Assembly: GCA_963836425.1 (NCBI GenBank)
Contig: CAWIJJ010000006.1
Span: 372,001 to 436,000 of the forward strand
Length of the DNA stretch: 64,000 nucleotides
Direction of reading: 5' to 3'
DNA from: CAWIJJ01 sp963836425
Lineage (GTDB): Bacteria; Acidobacteriota; Terriglobia; Bryobacterales; Bryobacteraceae
In this document: positions 1 to 8,583 of the stretch, one piece after another
Layout: each line of letters starts with the position of its first letter
Numbering within the stretch: position 1 is the first letter of the stretch
Notes under the pieces: generated by a model
The model's input: the letters and a program-made list of their open reading frames with translations, nothing else
Database searches by the model: none
Told to the model about the DNA's origin: nothing
Made by a program: the position numbers and the translations under genes

Positions 1-3000
1 CTGACCGCCGGCGTCACGTTTAACGGCAGCGTGCGGCTGGACCGGCCCTTCGAACCGACACACATCGTGAACTACTCGATGGGCGGGACGCGCGGAAACC
101 TGAACGACATTACGATTGACGGCGCTCCGACCACGGCCACCGCCAACGCCAACGAGGTGATCGCCTCGTACGTGCCGCCGACGGATATCGTGCAGGAGTT
201 CAAGGTGCAGACGGCGACGTTCGACGCCCAGTTCGGCCAGACCCAGGGCGGGGTGACGAACATCAGCATCAAGAGCGGCACCAACAGTTTCCACGGCAGT
301 GCGGGCTACAGCTTTTATCGTCCGAGCCTGTGGTCCAACGACTTCTTCAACAATAAGTCGGGGCTTCCGGTACCGAATTTCAAGTTCGACCGCTGGGGCG
401 GATCGTTCAGCGGCCCGGTGATGCTGCCGAAAGTCTACAACGGCAAGAACAAGACTTTCTTCCTGTTTGGGTATGAAGGCATTCACGACGCGCGTCCGCG
501 GCACGACGACACCACCAACACGGTGCCCACGCCGGCGATGCACGAGGGCGACTTCTCGGCGCTGCTCAAGGCGGGTTCGTCGTACACGATCTACGATCCC
601 GGCACGCGCACAGGCCCGGTGAGCGGCCGCTACACCCAGACTCCGTTTCCGAACAACATGATTCCGAAAGACCGGTTCGACAAGGTGGGCGCCGCGCTCC
701 TCTCCTACTATCCGACCACCGAAAAGAGCCAGGGCGACGCAGTGGGTGTCGGCAACTACCGTGACTCGAGCACGATCGAAGCGCTGAAGTATTACAACCT
801 GACCACGCGCGTGGACCAGAATCTGGGCGAGCGGCAGCGCATCTTTTTCCGCTACAGCCGGTATATCCGGAACAGCACCTACAACAACTACTTCGACAAT
901 GCGTTTGTCGGTTCGCAGTTCTGGTTCAAGTCCGCGCCGGTGGCGGCGCTCGATCACGTCTACACGATATCGCCGACCATGATCCTGAACAGCCGGTACA
1001 GCTACAACCGGTTCATCCGCGGCGGCGATCAACCGACCTCCGCGGTTGGCTTCGATCTAACGACGCTGGGGTTCTCGCCGCTGTTCGTGAGCCAGGCTCC
1101 GCAGGGAGACGCGGCGCGTTTTCCGCGAGTTAACCTGACCGGCTATATCAGCAATGGCGCCACCAACGAGAACCGGCCGGTCATGAACCACACCGTGGCG
1201 CAGACCCTGACCAAGTCGCTCGGCCGGCATTCGCTGCGCGGCGGTTACGAATTCCGCGTCTACCAGGAAGCGGACCGGTTCTTGAGCAACCAGCAGAGCG
1301 GCCAGTTCACGTTCGGCTCCACCTGGACCAGGGGTCCGCTCGATAACTCGGCGACTGCTCCCAGCAGTCGCGGCCAGTCCGTGGCTGAACTCCTGCTCGG
1401 CTTGCCCGACTCAGGCAGCATCACCCGCCAGGCCGACTACATTGAGCAGAACACTTCGTGGGGCTTCTTTATTCAGGACGACTGGAAGCTTACGTCCCGC
1501 CTGACCCTGAACCTTGGACTGCGTTACGAGTTCGAGACGCCGCTGGTGGAGCGGTACAACCGCAGTACCCAGAGCTTCGATCCAAATTACGTGCAGGAGA
1601 TTCAAGGCGCGGCGCAGGCTGCCTACGCCAAGATTTTCCCGGCCGTCAGCGGAGGCTTCACGCAGCTTCCGCCGAGCGCCTTCACGGTAATGGGCGGCAT
1701 GACGTTCGCAGGCGTGAACGGCAACCCGCGCGGCCTCTACAACACCCCCAAGGACGTGTTCCTGCCTCGCGTGGGAATCGCGTACCAATTGACGCCAACC
1801 ACGGTAATCCGTTCGGGCATCGGCCTCTTCGCCGGGTTCCTGGGCGAGCGGCGCGGGGACGTGCAGCAGAACGGGTTCACGCAGAACACCAATATGGTGC
1901 TGACGCGGGACAGCGGGCTGCACTTCCTGACCACGCTTTCCAACCCCTTCCCGGACGGCATCACCGAACCGAAAGGCGCCGACGACGGTCCGCGGACCTA
2001 CCTGGGCCAGGGTTTCTCGTTCTTCAACCAGAATCCCGAGATCCCGACCACGGCCCGCTGGGAGTTCAGCTTGCAGCAGCAGTTGAAGGGGTTCGTGATC
2101 GAAAGCAACTATGTGGGCAGCAAGACGACTCACATGGAAGTGACGCGCAACATCAACGCGCTGCCGGCGCAGTACCTGAGCACGCTGCCGACGCGCGACG
2201 ATACCTGGAACAACTACCTGACGGCGAACATCAGCAACCCGATGGTCAACCTGGTTCCGGGCAACACGCAGGGAACTTACACGAGCTCGAACATCTCGCG
2301 GCAGACGCTGCTGTCGCCTTACCGGGCATTCGGCTCGAGCGCGCTGAACAGTACAGAGAACTCCGGCTACTCCTGGTTCCACAGCTGGCAGTTGAGCGTG
2401 CAGAAGCGCTTCGCGCAGGGCTACACGATCCAGGGCAGCTACACGCTCCAGAAGTGGATGCAGGCGGTGAACCTGCTGAACGCTTCGGATCCGAAACCGG
2501 TTGAAGAGATTTCCGACGCGGATGCGCCGCACCGGTTCAACCTGAGTGCGGTGTGGGAGCTTCCTTTCGGCCCCGGCAAGAGGATGCTGGCGAGCTCCAA
2601 TGCGATCGCCAGCCGGATCGTGGGGGGCTGGCAGCTTTCGGGGATCTGGAGCCTGCAGAGCGGCTTCCCGCTGGCTTTCGGGAACAGCATTTATTACGGC
2701 GATCCGGCCAACATCCTGCTGCCGATGAGCGAACGGTCGCCGGACCACTGGTTCAACGTCGCCAATTTCGAGACGACGTCGAACAAGCAGTTGCTGAGCA
2801 ACCAGGTTCGCACCTGGCCGCTGCGCTTCGCGCAAATCCGCCGACAGCGGATCAACAACGTCGATATCGCGGTGATCAAGGACACGGCGGTAGGCGAAGG
2901 CAGGAACATTCAGTTCCGCGCCGAAGCCCTGAATGCCGCGAATCACCCGTACTTCCCTTCGCCGAACATGTCGGTGACGACGGCACAGAGTGCGTCGGAC

Positions 3001-3081
3001 ACCGGCTTCGGGCAGATCAACGCATCCAACCAGGACAACTATCCGCGGCGCCTTCAACTCAGCCTGCGGTTCGTGTTCTGA
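1..3081 (+). CDS. Oar-like TonB-dependent receptor, 5'-truncated
   Basis: The frame is open from base 1, so the start lies upstream and about 1026 C-terminal residues are visible. The first visible residues fit the plug domain of Oar/carboxypeptidase-regulatory TonB receptors: repeated Gly/Asn, then 'GQTQGGVTNISIKSGTN' at about residues 80-96. A long beta-barrel region follows, and the chain ends in Leu-Arg-Phe-Val-Phe, the aromatic C-terminus expected of an outer-membrane barrel. Such proteins import large ligands (oligosaccharides or peptides) across the outer membrane with TonB energy; the substrate cannot be read from sequence. The signal peptide and N-terminal carboxypeptidase-like domain would lie outside the window. 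A strong terminator follows the stop. The family is heavily expanded in Solibacter-type Acidobacteriota, and a second member ends at the right edge of the window. Confidence 0.93.
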   Translation: MTAGVTFNGSVRLDRPFEPTHIVNYSMGGTRGNLNDITIDGAPTTATANANEVIASYVPPTDIVQEFKVQTATFDAQFGQTQGGVTNISIKSGTNSFHGSAGYSFYRPSLWSNDFFNNKSGLPVPNFKFDRWGGSFSGPVMLPKVYNGKNKTFFLFGYEGIHDARPRHDDTTNTVPTPAMHEGDFSALLKAGSSYTIYDPGTRTGPVSGRYTQTPFPNNMIPKDRFDKVGAALLSYYPTTEKSQGDAVGVGNYRDSSTIEALKYYNLTTRVDQNLGERQRIFFRYSRYIRNSTYNNYFDNAFVGSQFWFKSAPVAALDHVYTISPTMILNSRYSYNRFIRGGDQPTSAVGFDLTTLGFSPLFVSQAPQGDAARFPRVNLTGYISNGATNENRPVMNHTVAQTLTKSLGRHSLRGGYEFRVYQEADRFLSNQQSGQFTFGSTWTRGPLDNSATAPSSRGQSVAELLLGLPDSGSITRQADYIEQNTSWGFFIQDDWKLTSRLTLNLGLRYEFETPLVERYNRSTQSFDPNYVQEIQGAAQAAYAKIFPAVSGGFTQLPPSAFTVMGGMTFAGVNGNPRGLYNTPKDVFLPRVGIAYQLTPTTVIRSGIGLFAGFLGERRGDVQQNGFTQNTNMVLTRDSGLHFLTTLSNPFPDGITEPKGADDGPRTYLGQGFSFFNQNPEIPTTARWEFSLQQQLKGFVIESNYVGSKTTHMEVTRNINALPAQYLSTLPTRDDTWNNYLTANISNPMVNLVPGNTQGTYTSSNISRQTLLSPYRAFGSSALNSTENSGYSWFHSWQLSVQKRFAQGYTIQGSYTLQKWMQAVNLLNASDPKPVEEISDADAPHRFNLSAVWELPFGPGKRMLASSNAIASRIVGGWQLSGIWSLQSGFPLAFGNSIYYGDPANILLPMSERSPDHWFNVANFETTSNKQLLSNQVRTWPLRFAQIRRQRINNVDIAVIKDTAVGEGRNIQFRAEALNAANHPYFPSPNMSVTTAQSASDTGFGQINASNQDNYPRRLQLSLRFVF

Positions 3082-3096
3082 GCTTTTTCCCCACAG

Positions 3097-3144
3097 GCGG
3101 GACCGGCCGATCCTCCATTCCCGGCCGGTCCCGCGTTTTTCTTT
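3097..3144 (+). terminator. Rho-independent terminator of the Oar-like receptor
   Basis: A perfect 13-bp inverted repeat (GCGGGACCGGCCG at 3097-3109 and its complement at 3122-3134) encloses a 12-base loop and is followed by GTTTTTC at 3135-3141. This is a textbook intrinsic terminator for plus-strand transcription. It lies between the receptor and the convergent TIR-STAND gene. There is no matching T-tract on the other strand, so it should act in one direction only. Confidence 0.9.
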
Positions 3145-3152
3145 GCCGCCAC

Positions 3153-5960
3153 TTATGATTTCTGCGTCGGAGCGGACTGACCGCGGGCGGGTCCGAGCTT
3201 TGCATCAAGCGCGGCCAGGTCCGATTCGCGGCGCCGGTAGCCGGTGGCTGAAATGATCTCACGGGCTTGGGCGAGGCTTTGACGGGCCTGTCCGGTGTAA
3301 CCTTCATCGATGTGCAGGCGCGCGAATTCGAGCCGGCAATCGGCTACGTAGAGACGCATACCGCTGCGTGCCGCAATCCGCAGAACTTCGTCGAGATCGC
3401 TTGCGGCACGCGGAAAATTGCCGCGTAAGCGGTGGAGCGCGGCCCTGACGAGCAGACCGCGCGGCAGATGGACCTGATGAGTGGCCCGTTGCAGGTAGTC
3501 GAGCGCCTGTTGGATATGGGCGGCTGCCGGTTCCGCATTGCGGGACGGGTGCTGCTGTAATTCGGCCGTCATCGCGGCTCCGGCGGCGAGGTGCATTTGC
3601 GCGATGGCCAGCAGGGATCCTCGCGATTCCGCTGCCTGACCGAGGGCGACAAGAGCCCGCTCTTTCGCTTCGTCGTATCGGCCGAGCGTGAGCAGCAGGT
3701 CGCACCAGGCGATGCCCCAGAAGAAGAATCGGTTGGGAATCGGGTTTCCCTCTTCGTCCCTGATCTTCTCCCCGTCTACGAATGCAGCCTCGGCCTTGGA
3801 AAATTGTCCAGCCTGGTGCAAGACATCCCCGAGAGTGAAACGATGGGTGTGTTGCAGGAACCGGTCGTTGGGGCGGTCGGCGAACTCGACGCTCTTCAGG
3901 GCCCACGCAATCGCGTCGCCCAAGTGACCGAGCAGGCAGTGGACCTCGGCCAGGTAGCGGGCAGATGCCGCGGCCCATTCCAGCATGTTCTCTTTATCGT
4001 AAATTTCCACCGCACGGCGGAACGGCTCGACCACCGGAGCAAGTTGCCCTCCGCCGAAGACGTGCACCGCCGATTCGTGAAGAACGTAAGCCTGCTGGGG
4101 CGGCGAGAGCGTTTCGACGGGTTCCCAGGCCGCGCGGAAGAAGCCGGATAACGCTCCGAGGCCTGCTCCGTAGGCGCCTAACCGGTCGGTGCTCACATAG
4201 TCGTAACCCTGGAGCACGCGCTCGTCATACACGTCCTTAAGCACCTCGGAGTATCGGCCTGCCGCGCAGCCGTGGGACATGGCATCGAAGAGCAGGGACA
4301 TCTCGTCGAAAGTTTGCGGTTTGGGCGGTGCCGTCCGGGTGAGGTATTCGTAGATGCAATTGTGACCCTGCTGCCAGCCGGCTGAGTCGGCGGCATGCAA
4401 GTCCTCGCCGAAATGCTGGCGCACGAGCGGATGGGCATCGAGCAGGTCCGGCTGTTTTTCGTTTTCACGCGCGACCAGTCCGGCCCGCCGCAACTTTTTG
4501 ACCAGTTGATGCCACCCCAGGGTCTCGGGAGCGGGCACGCCGCTGGTGAGTTGGGGAACCGACTGGTCTGCGATCACGCCGGCCAGCAGGCCGAGCCCGG
4601 CGGGCCGGTCAAACAGGCCGAGAATCCGGAGAAGCCGGATTTCCGGTCCGTCGCCGAAGCGCGCGGCGAACGCGGCCATGATGCGCCGCGCGTGCCGCCC
4701 GTCCTGTTCGGAAATCGCGACTTCGGGAAGGTCCACAGCGGCCTGGACCGGGTGGCCCGGGACATCGCGCAGATACATGGCCGCAAGGTACAGGGCCAGC
4801 GCGTGGCCGCCGAAACGGGAAACGGCATCTTCGAGTTCCCTGTCCGTTCCATTCACGCCGCGGGTGCGCAGAAGGGCGCGCCCGTCGTCAGGCAGCATTT
4901 CCTCGATATCGTGGACGATCGCGGTCTGGAAGCCGGCGAGGGTTCCCGGTTTCACTCGGGTGGTGATCACGCACAGCCCGGGATTGTGGTGGGCTAGATC
5001 GGAAAGCATCGTTTCCAGCGCGCCGTCCTTGATGCGGCCGTCGTCGCCGGGTATGGGCGACTGGATTGGCTCCAGTCCATCAAGGACGAGCAGCGTTTTG
5101 CCTCTCTGTATCAGCGCCGCGAGCCGCTCGCCTTTGCTCCAGGCAGAGCCGGCGGCGGGCTCGGGGTCGCCGAACCACCCGAGCGCGTGGGCGAAGAATG
5201 CGTCCGCGGAAGTCACACGACTGTTAGTGCCCTGGCTGTAGAAGGACCAGCCGTAGACGCTGCGCGCGCCACAATAGTTGTCCGACTTCATCCGATCGAG
5301 CCAATAGTTCACGAGTGTCGATTTTCCGAAGCCGCCGCCTCCCACGAAGCAGACGAGATTCGTGTCGGCGGCCCGCCATGCCTGGTCGAGGAGTTCGAGT
5401 TCTGTCCGCCGGCCGATCAGGTCGTATTCGGTTTGGAGGCGCGTTATGTCCACTCGTTCGGGCGCCGGCCACTCGGACGAAGGTTGCGTGCGGCGCCGGA
5501 ACCGGGGATTGTCGAGCGTGGGGAGCACGTGGTGAACCAGTTCGTCCAGCGCTGCATCCTCCCGCCCGCGGTAATCCATCTCGATGGAACGGCCGTCACG
5601 CGGCAGCATCTGGATGTTTTTCAGCCACCACAGCGCCTTCCACCCGCAAGGGCGGAGCAGCAGCGGGATGACGATCAGCCCGTCTTCGGCGCGGCGCGAT
5701 ATGAGATAGGGAATCTCTTGCCTGGTACAGAATCGGGAGGTGAGGAACTGCTCCGAAACCAGACAGACAGCCACGGCGGCCTGGTCCATGGCCCGCTGGA
5801 TCGCAGGAAACCACTCGGCGCCGGCATCGATCTGACGGTCCTGCCAAACGGAGATTCTGCCCGTGTCGCAGAGGCTCTGGAAGCGCTGCAAGAGGCGATC
5901 CTTCCAATACTCGTCCGCGTGGCAATAACTGAGGAATAAGCTCGGGACCTGTTTATTCAC
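3153..5960 (-). CDS. TIR-domain STAND ATPase with C-terminal TPR-like repeats, putative defence protein
   Basis: This 935-residue protein starts at GTG with an AAGGGGGGAC ribosome site; a TATACT -10-like box lies at 5988-5993. Residues 5-120 form a TIR domain beginning 'LFLSYCHADEYWKDRL'. Glu82 in 'CTRQEI' sits where catalytic NADase glutamates occur. Residues 170-500 form a STAND-type NTPase: Walker A GGGGFGKST at 207-215, Walker B 'LLVLDGLE' around 291-298 and a likely sensor 'CVITTR'. Residues from about 600 to the end are alpha-helical TPR-like repeats, the usual sensor part of STAND proteins. In known bacterial TIR-STAND systems ligand binding oligomerises the protein and the TIR domain depletes NAD+, aborting infection. 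That role is inferred here, since no known defence partner lies next to it; a signalling role is also possible. Confidence 0.85.
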   Translation of the reverse strand: MNKQVPSLFLSYCHADEYWKDRLLQRFQSLCDTGRISVWQDRQIDAGAEWFPAIQRAMDQAAVAVCLVSEQFLTSRFCTRQEIPYLISRRAEDGLIVIPLLLRPCGWKALWWLKNIQMLPRDGRSIEMDYRGREDAALDELVHHVLPTLDNPRFRRRTQPSSEWPAPERVDITRLQTEYDLIGRRTELELLDQAWRAADTNLVCFVGGGGFGKSTLVNYWLDRMKSDNYCGARSVYGWSFYSQGTNSRVTSADAFFAHALGWFGDPEPAAGSAWSKGERLAALIQRGKTLLVLDGLEPIQSPIPGDDGRIKDGALETMLSDLAHHNPGLCVITTRVKPGTLAGFQTAIVHDIEEMLPDDGRALLRTRGVNGTDRELEDAVSRFGGHALALYLAAMYLRDVPGHPVQAAVDLPEVAISEQDGRHARRIMAAFAARFGDGPEIRLLRILGLFDRPAGLGLLAGVIADQSVPQLTSGVPAPETLGWHQLVKKLRRAGLVARENEKQPDLLDAHPLVRQHFGEDLHAADSAGWQQGHNCIYEYLTRTAPPKPQTFDEMSLLFDAMSHGCAAGRYSEVLKDVYDERVLQGYDYVSTDRLGAYGAGLGALSGFFRAAWEPVETLSPPQQAYVLHESAVHVFGGGQLAPVVEPFRRAVEIYDKENMLEWAAASARYLAEVHCLLGHLGDAIAWALKSVEFADRPNDRFLQHTHRFTLGDVLHQAGQFSKAEAAFVDGEKIRDEEGNPIPNRFFFWGIAWCDLLLTLGRYDEAKERALVALGQAAESRGSLLAIAQMHLAAGAAMTAELQQHPSRNAEPAAAHIQQALDYLQRATHQVHLPRGLLVRAALHRLRGNFPRAASDLDEVLRIAARSGMRLYVADCRLEFARLHIDEGYTGQARQSLAQAREIISATGYRRRESDLAALDAKLGPARGQSAPTQKS

Positions 5961-6030
5961 GACTTGTCCCCCCTTATCTGGACGGCGAGTATACCGCAGG
6001 CGGCAACGGCGCGGAAGGCCAGCGCGCAGC

Positions 6031-7401
6031 TTACCGCAGGGACTCGGAGATTTTCAGGCGGTATTCGGCGGCCTTGCGGAGGATCTCGCTCGAATTGAGC
6101 GTGAGAATGCGGCCGTCGCTGACTACCGGATTCCCGTTCACCATCACGTCGCGGACGTCGCTGGCTTTGAGCGCGTAGACAATCTGGGAAATCGGGTCGA
6201 ACAGCGGCACGGCGTGGGGGCGGTCGATGCGGACCATGATCAGGTCGGCGCGCTTGCCGGTTTCGAGCGAGCCGATCTCCTTCTCCATGCCGAGCGCGCG
6301 GGCGCCGCGGATGGTCGCCATTTCGAGCGCCGTGGAGGCGGGCAGGGCCTGCGGATCGCCGGAGATGACCTTTTGCAATTTGGCGGCCAGGTCCATTTCC
6401 TCGAACATGTTGAAGTCGTTGTTGCTGCCGGCGGGTCCGTCCGGGCCGAGGCCGACGGGGATGTCGAGCGCCAGCATCTTCAGAACCGGGGCAACGCCAC
6501 TCGCCAGTTTCATGTTGCTCGACGGGCAGTGCGCGATTCCGGTTCCGCGCTGCTTGAGAATGGCGAGGTCCGCGTCGTCCAGCCAGACGCCGTGCGCGGC
6601 AATGGTCCGTCCGGTCAGCACGCCGAGCGAGTCGAGAACACGGGTGGGAGACATGCCCCGCTGGGCGATGGCATCGTCATTCTCCTTTTTGGTTTCCGAG
6701 AGGTGAATGATGAGCGGCGCGTTGTACTTGTCGGCCAGCGCGCGGGATGCCTTGAGGGTCTCGTCGCTATTGGTGTAGAGGGCGTGCGGCGCGACGGCGG
6801 GCACCACCAGGGGATCGTTGCGGAAGCGCGCCAGGTATTTTTCGGTGAAGCGCAGGGCGTCGGCGGGCGTTTTGGCGTCGGCCACGGGGAAGCCGATGAT
6901 GGTCTCGCCGAGCACGCCGCGCATGCCCGCTTCCTTAGCGACTTCGGCCACCACGTCCTCGAAGTAATACATGTCGGTGAAAGTGGTGGTGCCGCCCAGC
7001 AGCATTTCCAGGCAGCCCAGGCGCGTTCCCCAGCGCACGAACTCGGCGCTGACGTTTTTCGCTTCCGCGGGGAAGATGAACTTCTCCAGCCAGTCCTGAA
7101 GCTTGCGATCGTCGGCGATGCCGCGGAACAGGGACATGGCGGCGTGGGTGTGGGTGTTGACGAGGCCGGGAGCGAGGATAGCGTCGGGACGGTCGAGACG
7201 ATGGAGAGCGCGAAATTTCGCGTCGATCTCGGCGCGCGTGCCGACGGCGGCGATGCGGTCCCCCTGAATGGCCACTGCGCCGTTCTCGATGACGCGGCGC
7301 TGCGGATCCTCGGTGATGACGTAGCGGGCACTCCAGATCCAGTCCGCCTGTTGGGCGAAAAGCGAGACGGCGAAGAGAAGAAAACTAAAGATACGAAACA
7401 T
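6031..7401 (-). CDS. Exported amidohydrolase, SAH/MTA deaminase-like
   Basis: This 456-residue metal-dependent amidohydrolase is of the TrzN/MtaD-SsnA type. An N-terminal 'MFRIFSFLLFAVSLFAQQ' looks like a signal peptide, which is why the ATG at 7401 is preferred over an upstream in-frame codon. Metal-binding motifs are visible in order: 'NTHTHAAMSLFRG', 'APHALYTNS', 'IHLSET', 'AAHGVWLD' and 'LGPDGPAGSNNDFNMFEEM'. Family members deaminate adenosine derivatives, cytosine-like bases or guanine; the substrate is not resolved. It is the last gene of the nucleoside salvage operon and overlaps the end of cdd by 17 bases, which implies translational coupling. Export of such a deaminase is unusual, because most family members are cytoplasmic; it may act on extracellular nucleobases or nucleosides before uptake. 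Confidence 0.85.
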   Translation of the reverse strand: MFRIFSFLLFAVSLFAQQADWIWSARYVITEDPQRRVIENGAVAIQGDRIAAVGTRAEIDAKFRALHRLDRPDAILAPGLVNTHTHAAMSLFRGIADDRKLQDWLEKFIFPAEAKNVSAEFVRWGTRLGCLEMLLGGTTTFTDMYYFEDVVAEVAKEAGMRGVLGETIIGFPVADAKTPADALRFTEKYLARFRNDPLVVPAVAPHALYTNSDETLKASRALADKYNAPLIIHLSETKKENDDAIAQRGMSPTRVLDSLGVLTGRTIAAHGVWLDDADLAILKQRGTGIAHCPSSNMKLASGVAPVLKMLALDIPVGLGPDGPAGSNNDFNMFEEMDLAAKLQKVISGDPQALPASTALEMATIRGARALGMEKEIGSLETGKRADLIMVRIDRPHAVPLFDPISQIVYALKASDVRDVMVNGNPVVSDGRILTLNSSEILRKAAEYRLKISESLR

Positions 7402-7771
7402 CGAAGGGTTTCGGGAAAAGATCTTTGAGACGGTACGTCTCGGTTTTGCCATGCAGGTTGAGAAGTAGAATCTCGACATCGCCGCAGAACTCCCACAGAA
7501 TTTGCCGGCATGCGCCGCAGGGCGGAGTCAGCACGTCGGTATCGGCGGCCACGGCCACGCGGCGGAACGAGCGAACGCCTTCCGAGATGGCTTTGAAGAC
7601 GGCCACACGCTCGGCGCAGAGGGTGAGCCCGTAGGTCGCATTTTCGACGTTGCAGCCGGTGTGAATGCGACCGCCGGAATCTTCGATGGCCGCGCCCACC
7701 TGGAACCTGGAGAACGGAGCGAAGGCGTGTTTTCGGGCGGAAAGCGCAGCCTCGCCAAGGGCGTCGGGCAT
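7385..7771 (-). CDS. cdd: Cytidine deaminase
   Basis: The 128-residue product has the expected length for a tetrameric bacterial cytidine deaminase. The zinc and catalytic motifs are intact: 'CNVENATYGLTLCAERVA', containing the catalytic Cys-Ala-Glu, and 'TPPCGACRQIL' (Pro-Cys-x-x-Cys). It converts cytidine and deoxycytidine to uridine and deoxyuridine in the cytoplasm, feeding the pyrimidine phosphorylase encoded upstream in the same operon. The ATG lies two bases after the stop of the purine nucleoside phosphorylase gene, and the 3' end overlaps the downstream amidohydrolase. Confidence 0.96.
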   Translation of the reverse strand: MPDALGEAALSARKHAFAPFSRFQVGAAIEDSGGRIHTGCNVENATYGLTLCAERVAVFKAISEGVRSFRRVAVAADTDVLTPPCGACRQILWEFCGDVEILLLNLHGKTETYRLKDLFPKPFDVSYL

Positions 7772-7773
7772 GG

Positions 7774-8583
7774 CTAAGGCTCCAGGCGCGGCAATAGCGC
7801 GCGAAGGAAGCGGAGCAGCGTATCCCGCACCATGGCGCCCGTCTCCAGCACTTCCTCGTGATTGATTTTTTGCGGCAGGATGCCCGCGGCCATATTGGTG
7901 ACGCAGGAAATGCCGAGCACCTTCATGCCCATGTGGTTGGCCGCGATCACTTCGGGAACCGTGGACATGCCCACGACGTCGGCGCCGATGATGCGCAGGA
8001 AGCGGATCTCGGCAGGCGTTTCGTAGGACGGTCCGAGCATGGCAGCGTACACGCCTTCAGACATGGGAATGCACAGCTCCATCGCCACCTCTTTCGCGAT
8101 CTCCCGGTACTGCCGCGAGTAGGCTTCGGACATGTCCGGGAAGCGGGGGCCGAGCGAATCGTCGTTGGGCCCGCAGAGCGGATTGCAGCCTTGCAGGTTG
8201 ATGTGATCGGAAATGAGCACCAGGCCGCCGCGGGAGAGCGCCAGGTTGATGCCGCCGGCGGCATTGGTGAACACCATCGAGCGCACGCCCAGACCGCCCA
8301 GCACGCGAACGCCGAACGCCGCCTGGGCCGCTGTGTTGCCCTCGTACAGGTGGGCGCGTCCGGAAAGCACCGCCACCGGAAGCTCGTCGAGCTTGCCTGC
8401 CACGAGTTTGCCGGCGTGTCCGATCGCGGTGGAAGAGGGCCAGCCGGGAATGTCCGAATAGTGAATTTCGACCGCATCCGCCAGTTCTTCGGCGAATGCT
8501 CCCAGGCCGCTGCCGAGGACCACGCCGACGTGCGGGCGGAGGGCAATGCGGGCGGCAATGTACTCACGGGCTTCGCAAATCAC
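7774..8583 (-). CDS. Purine nucleoside phosphorylase (trimeric PNP/MTAP family)
   Basis: The 269-residue product is the size of the low-molecular-mass trimeric PNP family. Visible signatures are the phosphate loop 'VVLGSGLGAFAEEL', 'GRAHLYEG', 'TNAAGGIN', 'AMLGPSYETPAEIRFLR' and 'VGMSTVPEVIAANHMGM'. The later 'ISCVTNMAAG' places an Asn at the base-binding position typical of 6-oxopurine (inosine/guanosine) enzymes. It cleaves purine nucleosides with phosphate to free base and ribose-1-phosphate. The start is the GTG of a GTGA overlap with the end of the nucleoside transporter gene; a longer open frame upstream is only the shadow of that gene. It belongs to the nucleoside salvage operon and acts in the cytoplasm. 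Confidence 0.94.
   Translation of the reverse strand: MICEAREYIAARIALRPHVGVVLGSGLGAFAEELADAVEIHYSDIPGWPSSTAIGHAGKLVAGKLDELPVAVLSGRAHLYEGNTAAQAAFGVRVLGGLGVRSMVFTNAAGGINLALSRGGLVLISDHINLQGCNPLCGPNDDSLGPRFPDMSEAYSRQYREIAKEVAMELCIPMSEGVYAAMLGPSYETPAEIRFLRIIGADVVGMSTVPEVIAANHMGMKVLGISCVTNMAAGILPQKINHEEVLETGAMVRDTLLRFLRALLPRLEP

Noticed and set aside
1411..3057. Minus-strand open frame of 548 codons
   Set aside because: It is the antisense of the Oar receptor gene and has low-complexity Arg/Val/His-rich composition typical of shadows in GC-rich DNA.
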